60,650 nt of DNA from Candidatus Omnitrophota bacterium (GCA_028713415.1 JAQTOI010000004.1:1-60650); one strand, 5' to 3'; counted from the stretch's first letter, positions 32,751 to 42,696 are shown. Translations and numbers: made by a program. Notes: generated by a model not told the origin, from the sequence alone.

Positions 32751-34196
32751 TTAAATAGCGGGAAGATTGCTTGTACCCATCAAATATTTATCTATGCTGT
32801 GCGCGGCAGCTCTACCCTCGGCAATAGCCCAAACGATTAAGGATTGGCCTCTATGCATATCGCCGGCGCTAAATACGCCTTTTGTTTCCGTCATATAGGT
32901 TTCATCGGTCTTGACGTTTCCGCGCTCATCGAATTTCACGTTTAGTTCTTCTGTAAGCAGGCTTTTCTCTGGATGCAAAAAACCTATTGCTAAAATCGCC
33001 ATATCAGCTGTTATCTCAAATTCAGAACCAGGAATCTGGCGCATAACGGGACAAGCATTTTTATTATCGCTTACGAACTCAACTCTCACGCAGGATAGCT
33101 TTTCAAGGCAACCGTCTTTACCGATGAATTTTTTGGCGAGAACAGACCACTGCCGTTCTCCCCCCTCCTCGTGGCTCGTTGAGGTTTTAAGCAGCAACGG
33201 GTATTTGGGCCAGGTGCACGCGTCTGTACGGCAGGTGGCGGGTTTTGGCATTACCTCTATCTGTATTACACAGCTGGCTCCCTGGCGATGTGCCGTACCC
33301 ACGCAATCAGCGCCCGTATCTCCTCCGCCAATGACTACTACACGTTTACCTTTAGCGTCGATAATTTCATCGTTAGGTATTTTTTCTTTTTCCTGACGCC
33401 TGTTGGACTGTACTAAATAATCCATGGCGAAATAAATACCTTTCAAATCCCTACCTTCGATCTTTAAATCTCTAGGTATGCGCGAACCTCCGGATAGACA
33501 AATAACATCGAATTGTTTGATTAGTTTCGAGGTTTTATAGTCTAACCCGGCATTAGTACCCATTACAAATTCTATCCCTTCTTTCTCTAAGATTGCAAGC
33601 CTGCGATCAATAATCCATTTTTCCAATTTAAAATCCGGTATCCCGTAACGCATAATTCCTCCGGGACGCCTGTCACGCTCAAACACCACCACATTATGGC
33701 CTGCTTTATTTAACTGAGCTGCAACTGTAAGGCCTGCGGGTCCAGAACCGATAACGGCAACTTTTTTTCCGGTACGCGATTTCGGCGGCATTGCCCGGAT
33801 AAAACCGGCGTCGAATCCGTACTCAATTATCGATAATTCATTTTCCCGTATGGCAACGGGATCGTCATTTATGCCTAAAACACAGGCGTATTCGCATATG
33901 GCAGGGCACAGCCTTCCGGTAATTTCTGGAAAATTGTTCGTCGCATCAAGCAGCTGGAAGGCCCTTTTCCATTGACGGCGATAAACCAAATCATTCCACT
34001 CGGGGATATAGTTGCCTATGGGACAACCCCAATGGCAAAATGAAGTGCCGCAATCCATGCACCGGGATGCCTGCTCTCTTGCTTCATCGTCGGAACGCGG
34101 CAGCACTACTTCGCGATAATCCTTAAGGCGCGTGCATACCGGACGATATTTTGTCTCCTGCCGTTTAAACTTTAAGAAACCTTTTATATCACCCAT
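32751..34196 (-). CDS. gltD: Glutamate synthase small subunit
   Basis: 481 residues. The N-terminus has the cysteine pattern for two [4Fe-4S] clusters (CMDCGTSFCHWGCPIGN; LCPAICEYACVLG), then FAD-binding GSGPAGLTVAAQL (about 148-160) and NAD(P)H-binding GGGDTGADCVGTA (about 290-302). It passes electrons from NADPH to GltB. It lies 96 bases after gltB in the same direction, separated by an AGCTGATAG-type repeat. Confidence 0.96.
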   Translation of the reverse strand: MGDIKGFLKFKRQETKYRPVCTRLKDYREVVLPRSDDEAREQASRCMDCGTSFCHWGCPIGNYIPEWNDLVYRRQWKRAFQLLDATNNFPEITGRLCPAICEYACVLGINDDPVAIRENELSIIEYGFDAGFIRAMPPKSRTGKKVAVIGSGPAGLTVAAQLNKAGHNVVVFERDRRPGGIMRYGIPDFKLEKWIIDRRLAILEKEGIEFVMGTNAGLDYKTSKLIKQFDVICLSGGSRIPRDLKIEGRDLKGIYFAMDYLVQSNRRQEKEKIPNDEIIDAKGKRVVVIGGGDTGADCVGTAHRQGASCVIQIEVMPKPATCRTDACTWPKYPLLLKTSTSHEEGGERQWSVLAKKFIGKDGCLEKLSCVRVEFVSDNKNACPVMRQIPGSEFEITADMAILAIGFLHPEKSLLTEELNVKFDERGNVKTDETYMTETKGVFSAGDMHRGQSLIVWAIAEGRAAAHSIDKYLMGTSNLPAI

Positions 34197-34198
34197 TT

Positions 34199-34290
34199 TC
34201 AGCTTTCAGCTTTCAGCTGTCAGCTCTCAGCTTTCAGCTGTCAGCTCTTTCGTGTTTCTAAGCTGATAGCTGATGACTGATAGCTGATAG
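34199..34290. repeat. AGCTGATAG/AGCTTTCAG word repeat, copy 1
   Basis: Alternating CAGCTTTCAGCTGTCAGC and GCTGATAGCTGATAGC words between gltB and gltD. A second block of the same family is at 38855-38945 on the other side of gltB. Confidence 0.8.
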
Positions 34291-34292
34291 CT

Positions 34293-37200
34293 TTATCCAT
34301 CCGACACTTCCACTAATTCCGGACTCTTTCTCGTTTTCTTAGCCGAAAGGATGCGTTTGTATTCTAGAGGCATTACTTTCACAAACTTTTTTATTTCTTT
34401 CGTGAAATTATCAATAATTTTTTTGGCAAGTAAGCTTCCGGTATATGTGTAATGAGCGTGCAGCGACTTATGGATAAAAGTTTCATCCTCCCTTGAAATA
34501 GCCTCTAAAGCCACCATTTCCATATTGCATTTTAGTTTGAAATTTTCCGCTTCATCTAAAATGTAAGCAATCCCGCCAGACATTCCGGCGCCGAAATTCC
34601 TTCCGGTAGCGCCTAGAATAATGACTCGGCCTCCTGTCATGTACTCGCATGCGTGGTCGCCAACACCTTCAATTACGGCATTCAGCCCTGAATTGCGTAT
34701 GCAGAACCTCTCTCCGGCAACACCCCTGATATAAGCTTCGCCGCTAGTAGCTGCGTAGAAAGTGGTATTACCGATTATTATGTTGTTCTCTGGCGTATAG
34801 TCAGTCCGTTTGTCGGGGCGAATAATTATTTTTCCACCTGATAGGCCCTTACCGACATAATCATTTGCCAGGCCTTCTAATTCAAAAGTTATACCTTTAG
34901 CCAGAAATGCGCCAAAGCTCTGGCCAGCGACACCCCTAAATTTGAACTTGATGGTATCGTCTTCCAAGCCTGCCTCTCCGTAACGGCTAACCAATTCTCC
35001 GCTTAAGCGGCTGCCTGTGGCCCTATCAGTATTATGGATGGGAAATTCAGCTAAGACACTCTTGCGCGCTGCTAATGCGTCCGTTGCATGTTTAATCAAG
35101 GTTAAATCCAATATCTTATCGATACCATGCTCCTGCACTCTGCCGCAACGCACGGCCACATTTTCAGAAACATCGGGTTTATAAAGAATTTTGGAAAAAT
35201 CTATATGTTTTGCTTTCCATGGTAAAATCGCGGAGTTAACGCTAAGTAAATCCGTTCTGCCGATTAATTCATCAAGCCTGATGGCTCCTAAACTTGCCAT
35301 AATTTCGCGTAATTCTTGCGCAACAAAATGAAAATAATTAATGAGATATTCCGGTTTCCCCATAAAACGCTTTTCCAGAATCTCATCCTGCGTGGCAACC
35401 CCTACGGAGCAATTATTTAAATGGCAATGACGCAGCATCACGCATCCGCAAATTATTAGAGCCGCGGTGCAGAAGCCAAACTCTTCAGCCCCCAACATTG
35501 CCGCAATGGCAACGTCGCGGCCGGTGCGCATCTGGCCATCAGTCTGCAGGCGGACGCGCGAACGTAAATCATTCAATACGAGCGTCTGGTGCGCCTCTGA
35601 TAAACCCAGCTCCCAGGGCAAACCTGCGTGCTTTATAGAGCTTAGAGGCGAAGCGCCGGTGCCGCCGTCTCCTCCGGAAATAAGAATCATATCCGCATGC
35701 CCCTTAGCTACGCCGGCAGCTATAGTGCCAACGCCAATCTCCGAAACAAGTTTCACGCTGATACGCGCCTTGGGGTTTATATTTTTTAAATCGAAAATCA
35801 ACTGCGCCAAATCCTCTATAGAATAGATATCATGATGCGGCGGAGGCGATATCAAAGTAACTCCCGGCGTAGTATAACGCGTGCGGGCGATAATCGCGTT
35901 TACCTTATGCCCGGGAAGCTGCCCACCCTCTCCCGGCTTTGCCCCTTGAGCAATCTTTATCTGCAGCTCATCGGCGTTAACAAGGTAATTGGCGGTAACG
36001 CCGAAACGGCCCGATGCCACCTGTTTTATTGCGCTGCGCAAAGAATCTCCATTGGCTAAAGGCACAAAACGCGCAGGATCTTCTCCTCCTTCGCCGGTGT
36101 TAGATTTTCCTCCTAATTTATTCATAGCGATAGCCAGCGTCTCATGAGTTGCCTTGCTTATGGAACCAAAGCTCATCGCGCCGGTTGCAAAACGTTTAAA
36201 TATATTCTCAACAGGCTCAACTCTATCAATTGAGACAGGAACAATCCCCTTAGCATCAAAAGAAATTTTCAATAAGCTGCGCAATGTTGTGGGGCTTTTT
36301 GATTGATCGTTAATGAGGCTACAGAATTCTTTATATTTGGCATAATCGCCTAAACGAGTTGAATCCTGGAGCCTCGAGATTGTCTCAGGGTTCCAGAGAT
36401 GAAATTCACCGTCTCTTCGCCAATAATAAAGGCCCTCTGTGGCAAGATAGGGTTTGGCTGCCTCGGCGCTGCTGTATGCCGCGCCATGGCGCATAATGGC
36501 CTCTTTGGCGATTTCTCCGAAGCCCACGCCACCAATGCGCGAAACGGTGCCGGTAAAACAGGCATCTATAACTTCCTCATTTACGCCCAATGCCTCAAAA
36601 ATTTGCGCTCCGCGGTAACTCTGCAAGGTTGATATGCCCATTTTAGAAATAATTTTAAAGATACCGGCGCAAACCGCCTGGACGTAGTTATGGAGTGCCT
36701 TATCGTAATCCATTTTGAGGTCTCCGGATTCAAGTAACGAATTAATGGCTTCATAAGCCAAATAAGGATTAATACAATCGGCGCCGTATCCAAATAATAA
36801 AGCAAAATGATGCACCTCTCTGGGCTCTGCGCTTTCTACGATTATCCCTGCACTGCTGCGTAAAGCCTTATTTAAAAGATGCTGATGCACCGCCCCCAGG
36901 GCTAAAAGGGCAGGTAACGCAGCGTAGTCAGGCGCCAGCCCGCGGTCACTTAAAACTATAAAGGTGCAGCCTTCCCTTATTGCCCTTACTGCTTCTTTAC
37001 ATATTCTTCTAAGCGCAATTTTAAAATTTTTTCCAGCAACTCCTTGCGAGCCTTTGACGGAAAAAAGAATAGAGATTACTTTTGTTTTAAAACCATTCGT
37101 ATTTATGCCCTTAATCCTTGCGCAATCAAAATTAGTTAAAATAGGATTTTTAATTTCCAGTTTATGGCAATGCATGGGTGTTTCTTCAAGAAGATTGCGC

Positions 37201-38846
37201 TCTGCTCCAACATAACTGGACAAGCTCATTACTACCTGCTCGCGTATAGGGTCAATTGCCGGATTAGTTACCTGCGCAAAAAGCTGCTTAAAGTAAGTGT
37301 ATAGAAGCTGGGGCTTATATGAAAGCACGGCATGCGGTGTATCGTCACCCATAGAACCTACCGGCTCCTTGCCTTCCTCTGCCATGGGTTTAATAATCAT
37401 CTTCAAATCCTCACGGCTATAGCCAAAAGCTTTTAGCAGAGTAAGCGAATCTTGTATCGGTTTCTGTTCTATCTTTGGCTTTGGGAGAGAGCTTAACGAA
37501 AGCATATTTTCTTTAATCCATTTGCCGTAGGGTTTCCAATTCGCTGCTTTATCCTTTATGTCCGAGTCGTTAACAATATGTCCGGCCTGCGTATCCACGA
37601 AAAATATTTTCCCCGGCTCAAGACGCCCGGAAACCAGTATATTAGCCGGATCAATATCCAATACCCCCATTTCTGAAGCCATAACAACAAAATCATCTTT
37701 AGTAACAATATAACGGGCCGGCCGCAGCCCGTTTCTATCCAAACTTGCACCCACATTAACGCCGTCGGTAAACGCTATTGCCGCCGGGCCATCCCATGGC
37801 TCCATAAAACAGGTATGGTATTTATAGAAGCTTTTTATGTTCGCATCAAGAAGGTTATTCTGCTCCCAGGCATTCGGGATAAGCATCATCATAGACTGTA
37901 TCAGGTCTCTCCCGCTTAAGGTAAGCAGTTCAAATACATTATCTATGGCAGCGGAATCGCTGCCCCCAGGCACAACGACAGGTTTAATTTTCTCTATATC
38001 TGTTTTGAATAAATCACTTTTTAGTAATTTTTCTCTCGCGCGCATCCAATTTATATTTCCGCTCAATGTGTTAATTTCTCCGTTGTGAGCAAGGAAGCGG
38101 AACGGCTGCGCCAAATCCCAGGTAGGGAAGGTATTGGTGCTATAGCGCGAATGCACAAGGCAAATCGCGCTCGCTAAAGAAGAATCCCTGAAATCAAGAA
38201 AGAATTTCTCCAACTGCCCGGGCATAAGCAGCCCTTTATAAGAAAAAGTGCGGCTGGAAAGATTGGTGATATAAAAAAATGATTTTTGGCTAAGAGCGCA
38301 AGCGCGTATAGTATTTTCTATCTGTTTGCGTATGCAATATAGTTTCCTTTCGAAAGCTAAAGAACCACTGTGATTTCTGGAGGCGATAAAAACCTGCTCA
38401 ATTTCCGGTTTGGTTTTACGCGCGGTTTCTCCAATAACGGTGTTGTCGACAGGCACTTTCCTCCACCCTAAAAGAACCAGGCCTTCCTCTTCTATGGTTT
38501 TAGAAAAAATATTTTTGCAGAAGTTGCGTTCAGGCTCTGTCTGCGGCAAAAAAACCAAACCTGTGCCGTAGAAACCAGCTTGCGGCAAATCTATTTTTTG
38601 TTCTTTACACGCGGACGCAAAAAAATCATGAGGAATCTGAATTAATATTCCCGCGCCATCACCCGTCTGGGGGTCAGCTCCGGTTGCTCCACGGTGAGAG
38701 AGCCGGCGCAGAACTTCCAGCGCTTGCTTAACGATAGTATTTGTTTTTCTGCCTTTAATATCACACACAAACCCTACGCCGCAGGAGTCGTGCTCGAATC
38801 GCGGGTCATATAAGCCCTGTTTTTTGGGAAAATGAGTGTAGTTCAT
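34293..38846 (-). CDS. gltB: Glutamate synthase large subunit
   Basis: 1517 residues, full length. Glutaminase domain from Cys22 (HDSCGVGFVCD, Cys becomes the N-terminal nucleophile after processing), central domain, FMN barrel (GGDGGTGASPLSSIKHAGLPWELGLSE), the [3Fe-4S] cysteines in CGCVMLRHCHLNNCSVG and the C-terminal GXGXG domain (GKGLSGGKIIIRPD). With GltD it makes two glutamates from glutamine, 2-oxoglutarate and NADPH. Lies between the Fis-type gene and gltD. No ANTAR-type hairpin was seen directly before it, so control may come through read-through from glnN. Confidence 0.97.
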   Translation of the reverse strand: MNYTHFPKKQGLYDPRFEHDSCGVGFVCDIKGRKTNTIVKQALEVLRRLSHRGATGADPQTGDGAGILIQIPHDFFASACKEQKIDLPQAGFYGTGLVFLPQTEPERNFCKNIFSKTIEEEGLVLLGWRKVPVDNTVIGETARKTKPEIEQVFIASRNHSGSLAFERKLYCIRKQIENTIRACALSQKSFFYITNLSSRTFSYKGLLMPGQLEKFFLDFRDSSLASAICLVHSRYSTNTFPTWDLAQPFRFLAHNGEINTLSGNINWMRAREKLLKSDLFKTDIEKIKPVVVPGGSDSAAIDNVFELLTLSGRDLIQSMMMLIPNAWEQNNLLDANIKSFYKYHTCFMEPWDGPAAIAFTDGVNVGASLDRNGLRPARYIVTKDDFVVMASEMGVLDIDPANILVSGRLEPGKIFFVDTQAGHIVNDSDIKDKAANWKPYGKWIKENMLSLSSLPKPKIEQKPIQDSLTLLKAFGYSREDLKMIIKPMAEEGKEPVGSMGDDTPHAVLSYKPQLLYTYFKQLFAQVTNPAIDPIREQVVMSLSSYVGAERNLLEETPMHCHKLEIKNPILTNFDCARIKGINTNGFKTKVISILFSVKGSQGVAGKNFKIALRRICKEAVRAIREGCTFIVLSDRGLAPDYAALPALLALGAVHQHLLNKALRSSAGIIVESAEPREVHHFALLFGYGADCINPYLAYEAINSLLESGDLKMDYDKALHNYVQAVCAGIFKIISKMGISTLQSYRGAQIFEALGVNEEVIDACFTGTVSRIGGVGFGEIAKEAIMRHGAAYSSAEAAKPYLATEGLYYWRRDGEFHLWNPETISRLQDSTRLGDYAKYKEFCSLINDQSKSPTTLRSLLKISFDAKGIVPVSIDRVEPVENIFKRFATGAMSFGSISKATHETLAIAMNKLGGKSNTGEGGEDPARFVPLANGDSLRSAIKQVASGRFGVTANYLVNADELQIKIAQGAKPGEGGQLPGHKVNAIIARTRYTTPGVTLISPPPHHDIYSIEDLAQLIFDLKNINPKARISVKLVSEIGVGTIAAGVAKGHADMILISGGDGGTGASPLSSIKHAGLPWELGLSEAHQTLVLNDLRSRVRLQTDGQMRTGRDVAIAAMLGAEEFGFCTAALIICGCVMLRHCHLNNCSVGVATQDEILEKRFMGKPEYLINYFHFVAQELREIMASLGAIRLDELIGRTDLLSVNSAILPWKAKHIDFSKILYKPDVSENVAVRCGRVQEHGIDKILDLTLIKHATDALAARKSVLAEFPIHNTDRATGSRLSGELVSRYGEAGLEDDTIKFKFRGVAGQSFGAFLAKGITFELEGLANDYVGKGLSGGKIIIRPDKRTDYTPENNIIIGNTTFYAATSGEAYIRGVAGERFCIRNSGLNAVIEGVGDHACEYMTGGRVIILGATGRNFGAGMSGGIAYILDEAENFKLKCNMEMVALEAISREDETFIHKSLHAHYTYTGSLLAKKIIDNFTKEIKKFVKVMPLEYKRILSAKKTRKSPELVEVSDG

Positions 38847-38854
38847 AATAATAA

Positions 38855-38945
38855 AGCTAACAGCTTTCAGTCTTCAGCTATCAGCTTAGTAGGTTGACGT
38901 CTTTAAAGCTGTCAGCTGAAAGCTGATGGCTGATAGCTGATAAAA
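38855..38945. repeat. AGCTGATAG word repeat, copy 2
   Basis: Same words as 34199-34290, with GCTGTCAGCTGAAAGCTGAT. A stem can form across the block. It separates the Fis-type gene from gltB. Confidence 0.8.
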
Positions 38946-38950
38946 ACAAA

Positions 38951-39331
38951 TTAATAAATCTTCCACTTTTTCGCTTCAACCGCGAGTTTTTTAATTTTCG
39001 CGGCCAAAGTATTGCGGTTAATCCCTAAAAGCTGCGCTGCTCTTAATTGATTGCCCGCGGTGCGCTCAAGCGCCGTTTCTATCAGGCTTTTTTCTATCTC
39101 TCCCAGCGCCCTCTTATAAATTTCACCGCCATTATTGCTAAATAACATATTTTTAAGCTCAAATGCACGTTCGCCTAACATTGAGCGGGTAGAAGAATCA
39201 GCCTTCTTGACTATTTTTATAATCCCACCGCTTACAGGTTCGTCAACAAAAGAATAACCCTCTTTTTTGAGCGCCTGCGAAAACAACTCGTAAACCTTTC
39301 TTTCTTCTTCAAGTACCAAAACCGTAATCAT
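38951..39331 (-). CDS. Fis-type DNA-binding protein
   Basis: 126 residues. The last ~45 (IEKSLIETALERTAGNQLRAAQLLGINRNTLAAKIKKL) are the helix-turn-helix of Fis and of NtrC-family C-termini. The first ~80 residues (VLVLEEERKVYELFSQALKKEGYSFVDEP) look like a short receiver or a truncated fold; no AAA+ domain is present. It could be a nitrogen-related regulator, given its place between the amidotransferase and gltB. Whether it binds DNA as an independent regulator is unproven. Confidence 0.8.
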   Translation of the reverse strand: MITVLVLEEERKVYELFSQALKKEGYSFVDEPVSGGIIKIVKKADSSTRSMLGERAFELKNMLFSNNGGEIYKRALGEIEKSLIETALERTAGNQLRAAQLLGINRNTLAAKIKKLAVEAKKWKIY

Positions 39332-39370
39332 ATTTGCTTAATAAGTAGGCACACGATTGCAAAAAAAACG

Positions 39371-40069
39371 CTATTTTCTGGTAACTAAACATTCTCCGAT
39401 TGCCCGTTCAAAATTGAGAAATATCTGGTTGGCCTGCTTAAGGTATTCATTGCCTTTATGATTATACTCGACAAGTATCCTTTCCTTATCGACACCGGCC
39501 GGACAATCATTCAGCCAATTTTTAAGCATTTCTTGCGTCATTTCCGGATGAAACTGTAACCCCCAGGCGCATTCGCCAATTCTAAATGCCTGGTTTTTAC
39601 AGGTTTTACCGTAAGCAAGCAAGATAGCTCCAGGCGCCAGAGTGAAGGTATCCCTATGCCATTGAAATACCTCGATATCGCCGCAAAACTTGCCCAGCAG
39701 CGCATCTCCCAAGGCATCTTCAGTAATAGCAACCCTGTACCAGCCTATTTCTTCGCAAGCAGCCCTGGTAACTGAAGCGCCGCATACTTTTGCCAGAAGT
39801 TGCGCTCCCAGACAAATGCCTAAAAAAGGAATGCGCTGCAAAAGCGCCTCTTTTAAGAAATCTTCCTCTTCGCTTAAGAACGGGTATTTATCCGTTTCAT
39901 AAACGTTCATCGGACCGCCTAAAGAAATTATCGCCTGACAGGCAGATACTTCTGGTAATTTTTCTTTACGCCATAATTCTACGACACGCGTTTCGAAAAA
40001 AGTATTTCTGAAAAAATTACCTAATAACCCCGGCCCTTCTATTTGAGCGTGCTTGATTATTACTATCAT
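39371..40069 (-). CDS. Class I glutamine amidotransferase-like protein
   Basis: 232 residues. The catalytic triad motifs are visible: GICLGAQLLAKV (Cys nucleophile, about 95-106), WHRDTF and LQFHPEMTQEML (His/Glu). It is similar to GMP-synthase-type glutaminases without the synthetase part. It lies about 100 bases after glnN, so it is probably in the same operon. It may hydrolyse glutamine or a gamma-glutamyl compound such as a polyamine conjugate; the substrate is unknown. Confidence 0.85.
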   Translation of the reverse strand: MIVIIKHAQIEGPGLLGNFFRNTFFETRVVELWRKEKLPEVSACQAIISLGGPMNVYETDKYPFLSEEEDFLKEALLQRIPFLGICLGAQLLAKVCGASVTRAACEEIGWYRVAITEDALGDALLGKFCGDIEVFQWHRDTFTLAPGAILLAYGKTCKNQAFRIGECAWGLQFHPEMTQEMLKNWLNDCPAGVDKERILVEYNHKGNEYLKQANQIFLNFERAIGECLVTRK

Positions 40070-40170
40070 CGATATTATTAGAGATCCTTCGTCCCAAACC
40101 TTTCAACTTAGGTTTAAGGCCGGGGCCCTCAGGATGAGGGGTTAATGCATCAAGAAAACCACCCAACCCC

Positions 40171-42366
40171 TCATTTAATAAACAACATTTCTCTGTATTT
40201 TGGCAAATCCCAGTGCTCGTCGGAAATCACGCACTCTAAATCATCAACGTGCTTTCTGATGTGTTCCATTAAAGGCTTCAGTCCCTCAAAGTAAAGTTTA
40301 CCTTTTTCTTCCGCGCTAAGGCCTGCGCATTTTTTGAGCAGTTTTATCATTTCTTTAGTGTTGCGCCTCACGTAATAAATTTTGGAAATAACTTCGCTTA
40401 GATGTTCACCCTGATCCTTCAGGGCTTCATTTGAAAACTTTAACTTAGCATTTTTTGTTAGGTTTATAAGCCCGCCGAGATTATCCTCAAGCAGTTTTGC
40501 GTATTCAAATCCGGACGGAATGACGCTCGCATTTACCATTTCATTTAAAGTATTAGCCTCGATTTCCAACACTAAAGTGTACATGTGCACCCAAATGTGG
40601 TAACGGGCGACTATTTCATTTTTGCTAAAAACCTTATACTTCTCAAATAATGCTATATTCTCTTTTTTGACGAAAGCTTTAAGAGCTTCACAAGTTGAAG
40701 CAACATTAGGAAGCCCTCTTTTCTTTGCTTCCTCCAGCCAGTTTTGTGCGTAGTTGTTGCCCTCAAAACGGATATCTTGCGTTTCTTTTGCCACCTGTGC
40801 TATAACCTGTAAAACCGCTTCATTAAAATCTTTGCCGCTGCCGTTGGCCTTTTTTATTTTTTCCGCTACATAATCGAGGCTTTCTGCCACGATTGTGTTA
40901 ATGATGGCAATGGAAGTTGAAATATTCTGCGATGAGCCGACTGCCCGAAATTCGAACTTTGCTCCGGTAAAAGCAAAAGGTGAAGTCCGGTTTCTGTCCG
41001 TCATATCTTTATCAAACTGCGGAAGCCTCGCCAAACCCAGGTCAATGACATAATGTTTGGATATCTCTTTTTTGGCGCCTTTAGCGATCGTATCAAGGAT
41101 TTTGCTAAGCTGCTCTCCCAGATAAACGCTGATTATTGCCGGCGGAGCCTCATTGGCGCCCAGGCGGTGTTCATTGCCCGCCAGAGCGACACCGGCGCGT
41201 ATAATATCCGCGTGAAGATAAACTGCGCGCAGCACTGCCACCAGCACCGCCAAGAACTGCAAATTACCTTCGGGGGTTTGCCCTGGATTAAGCAAATTGC
41301 TACCCAGGTTATCCGCAAGCGACCAATTCAAGTGCTTACCGCTTCCGTTAATGCCGGCAAAAGGTTTTTCATGCAGGAGACAGACTAAATTATGCCTGAG
41401 CGCTACTTTTTTCATCAAATCCATCATCAACTGATTATGGTCAGCGGCGATATTAGACTCTTCAAATATCGGAGCAAACTCATACTGATGCGGAGCTACC
41501 TCATTGTGCCTGGTCATCAAGGGAATACCTAATTTATAGGCTTCCTCGGCAACCTCAAACATGAAATTTAATACCCTCTCCTTTATTGTGCCGAAATACT
41601 GGTCTTCCAACTGCTGGCCTTTTGGTGACGCAGCCCCCACCAATGTTCTTCCGGCCATAAGCAAGTCTTGGCGAAGATTATAATAATACTTATCAATAAG
41701 AAAATATTCCTGTTCCGGGCCGCACGTAGAAAATACCTTCTTTACATCTTTGTGCCCAAAGAGTTTAAGTAAGCCTACCGCAGCCTTGCTTAAGGCCTCA
41801 TCCGAACGCAAAAGAGGAAGTTTAGCGTCCAACGCCTCTCCATGATAAGAAATAAATATCGTGGGTATGCAAAGTGTTTTTCCAAGCGCGCTCTCAATAA
41901 TAAAAGCCGGGCTCGACGGATCCCAGGCCGTATAACCCCGCGCTTCAAAGGTAGCGCGGATACCGCCTGAAGGAAAACTGCTTGCATCAGGCTCACCCTG
42001 TATTAGTTTATTTCCGGAGAATTTTTCAATTACTTTGCCTGGGCCTGTAATCGAGATAAAACTATCGTGTTTTTCGGCAGTCAAACCGGTCATTGGCTGA
42101 AACCAGTGAGTATAATAAGTAGCGCCCTTTGAAATAGCCCATTCTTTCATGGCATTAGCTATTTCGTTAGCCTGCGTCAAAGTAATAGTCTTTCCTTCAG
42201 ACATCCAAATTTTAAAAGCCTCAAAAGTTTCCTTTGAGATATGTTTCTGCATCGTCTCGATGCTAAAGGTATTTTCTCCGAAATAAGTTGAGACTTTCTT
42301 GGGCAAATCAATTTTATTCAACTGCACGCTTTTTATCTTGAATAATGCTTCTTGCCTTACTGCCAT
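40171..42366 (-). CDS. glnN: Glutamine synthetase type III
   Basis: 731 residues from the ATG at 42366, set by AAGGAGGTAGAC; a TTG five codons earlier is less likely. The size and motifs (FPSGGIRATFEARGYTAWDPSSPAF; TCGPEQEYFLID; MTRHNEVAPHQYEFAPIFEE; GINGSGKHLNWSL; NRTSPFAFTGAKFEFRAVGSSQN) are those of GSIII. It makes glutamine from glutamate, ammonia and ATP. It is the first gene of a unit running on to gltB/gltD, and its leader carries an ANTAR-type attenuator. GSIII is not controlled by adenylylation like GSI, so RNA control would fit. Confidence 0.97.
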   Translation of the reverse strand: MAVRQEALFKIKSVQLNKIDLPKKVSTYFGENTFSIETMQKHISKETFEAFKIWMSEGKTITLTQANEIANAMKEWAISKGATYYTHWFQPMTGLTAEKHDSFISITGPGKVIEKFSGNKLIQGEPDASSFPSGGIRATFEARGYTAWDPSSPAFIIESALGKTLCIPTIFISYHGEALDAKLPLLRSDEALSKAAVGLLKLFGHKDVKKVFSTCGPEQEYFLIDKYYYNLRQDLLMAGRTLVGAASPKGQQLEDQYFGTIKERVLNFMFEVAEEAYKLGIPLMTRHNEVAPHQYEFAPIFEESNIAADHNQLMMDLMKKVALRHNLVCLLHEKPFAGINGSGKHLNWSLADNLGSNLLNPGQTPEGNLQFLAVLVAVLRAVYLHADIIRAGVALAGNEHRLGANEAPPAIISVYLGEQLSKILDTIAKGAKKEISKHYVIDLGLARLPQFDKDMTDRNRTSPFAFTGAKFEFRAVGSSQNISTSIAIINTIVAESLDYVAEKIKKANGSGKDFNEAVLQVIAQVAKETQDIRFEGNNYAQNWLEEAKKRGLPNVASTCEALKAFVKKENIALFEKYKVFSKNEIVARYHIWVHMYTLVLEIEANTLNEMVNASVIPSGFEYAKLLEDNLGGLINLTKNAKLKFSNEALKDQGEHLSEVISKIYYVRRNTKEMIKLLKKCAGLSAEEKGKLYFEGLKPLMEHIRKHVDDLECVISDEHWDLPKYREMLFIK

Positions 42367-42406
42367 GTCTACCTCCTTCAATGTCCGCCATTCGCTTTAG
42401 GCGAAT

Positions 42407-42420
42407 GGCGAGATCTCGCC
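42407..42420. repeat. GGCGAGATCTCGCC palindrome
   Basis: Perfect 14-base palindrome, also at 13763-13776; variants GGCGAGACCTCGCC at 9206-9219, GGCGAGGTCTCGCC at 48131-48144 and GGAGAGATCTCGCC at 13477-13490. A small dispersed family in gaps. Confidence 0.8.
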
Positions 42421-42520
42421 AAAATCTTCGATTTTGGCGGAAGCACGTGATTTCTGAAGCTTGACTGCCGATAGGCAGGCGTGCGCACAAAAATCACAGT
42501 GCGAATTTGCCTCTAAAAAT

Positions 42521-42613
42521 AAAAAAGCGTTCATATAACCAATTCATTGGCTATTTGAACGCCTTCGTTCTTTAAATCTCCTGATTTTATTGCCTTTTAG
42601 CACTACTTTGTGC
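42521..42613 (-). promoter_or_regulatory. ANTAR-type attenuator before glnN
   Basis: Minus strand: hairpin GCAC-AAAGTA-GTGC (42600-42613; six-base loop with A1 and G4), ~30 bases later hairpin GAAC-GAAGGC-GTTC (42557-42570; G1, G4), whose 3' strand overlaps a terminator (42521-42562: GCGTTCAAATAGCC with GGTTATATGAACGC, then TTTTTT). The second hairpin is the same sequence as the last one in the ANTAR gene leader. The two hairpins and the terminator are mutually exclusive folds. Confidence 0.82.
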
Positions 42614-42632
42614 CAGTATCCCGGCTACCTAT

Positions 42633-42664
42633 ATACAAGTAAAGAAATAAGCGTTCTGGTAACC
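42633..42664 (-). promoter_or_regulatory. Promoter-like element of glnN
   Basis: Minus strand GGTTACCA (its TTACCA as -35 position), exactly 18 bases, then TTGTAT, within the shared block ATTTCTTTACTTGTAT (42633-42648). The amt operon has the same boxes at the same spacing (58425-58456). These differ from the TTGACA promoters nearby. Confidence 0.6.
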
Positions 42665-42696
42665 TAAGGTATATTTAAATTGTAGTTTGAGCGTAT

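Noticed and set aside
38847-38950. ANTAR-type leader before gltB
   Set aside because: Only AGCTGATAG-type word repeats are there; no hexaloop hairpin next to a T-run terminator.
42598-42616. TGGCAC...GTGC in the glnN leader looks like a sigma-54 promoter
   Set aside because: GG and GC are 11 bases apart, not 10, and the bases form the ANTAR-type hairpin instead.
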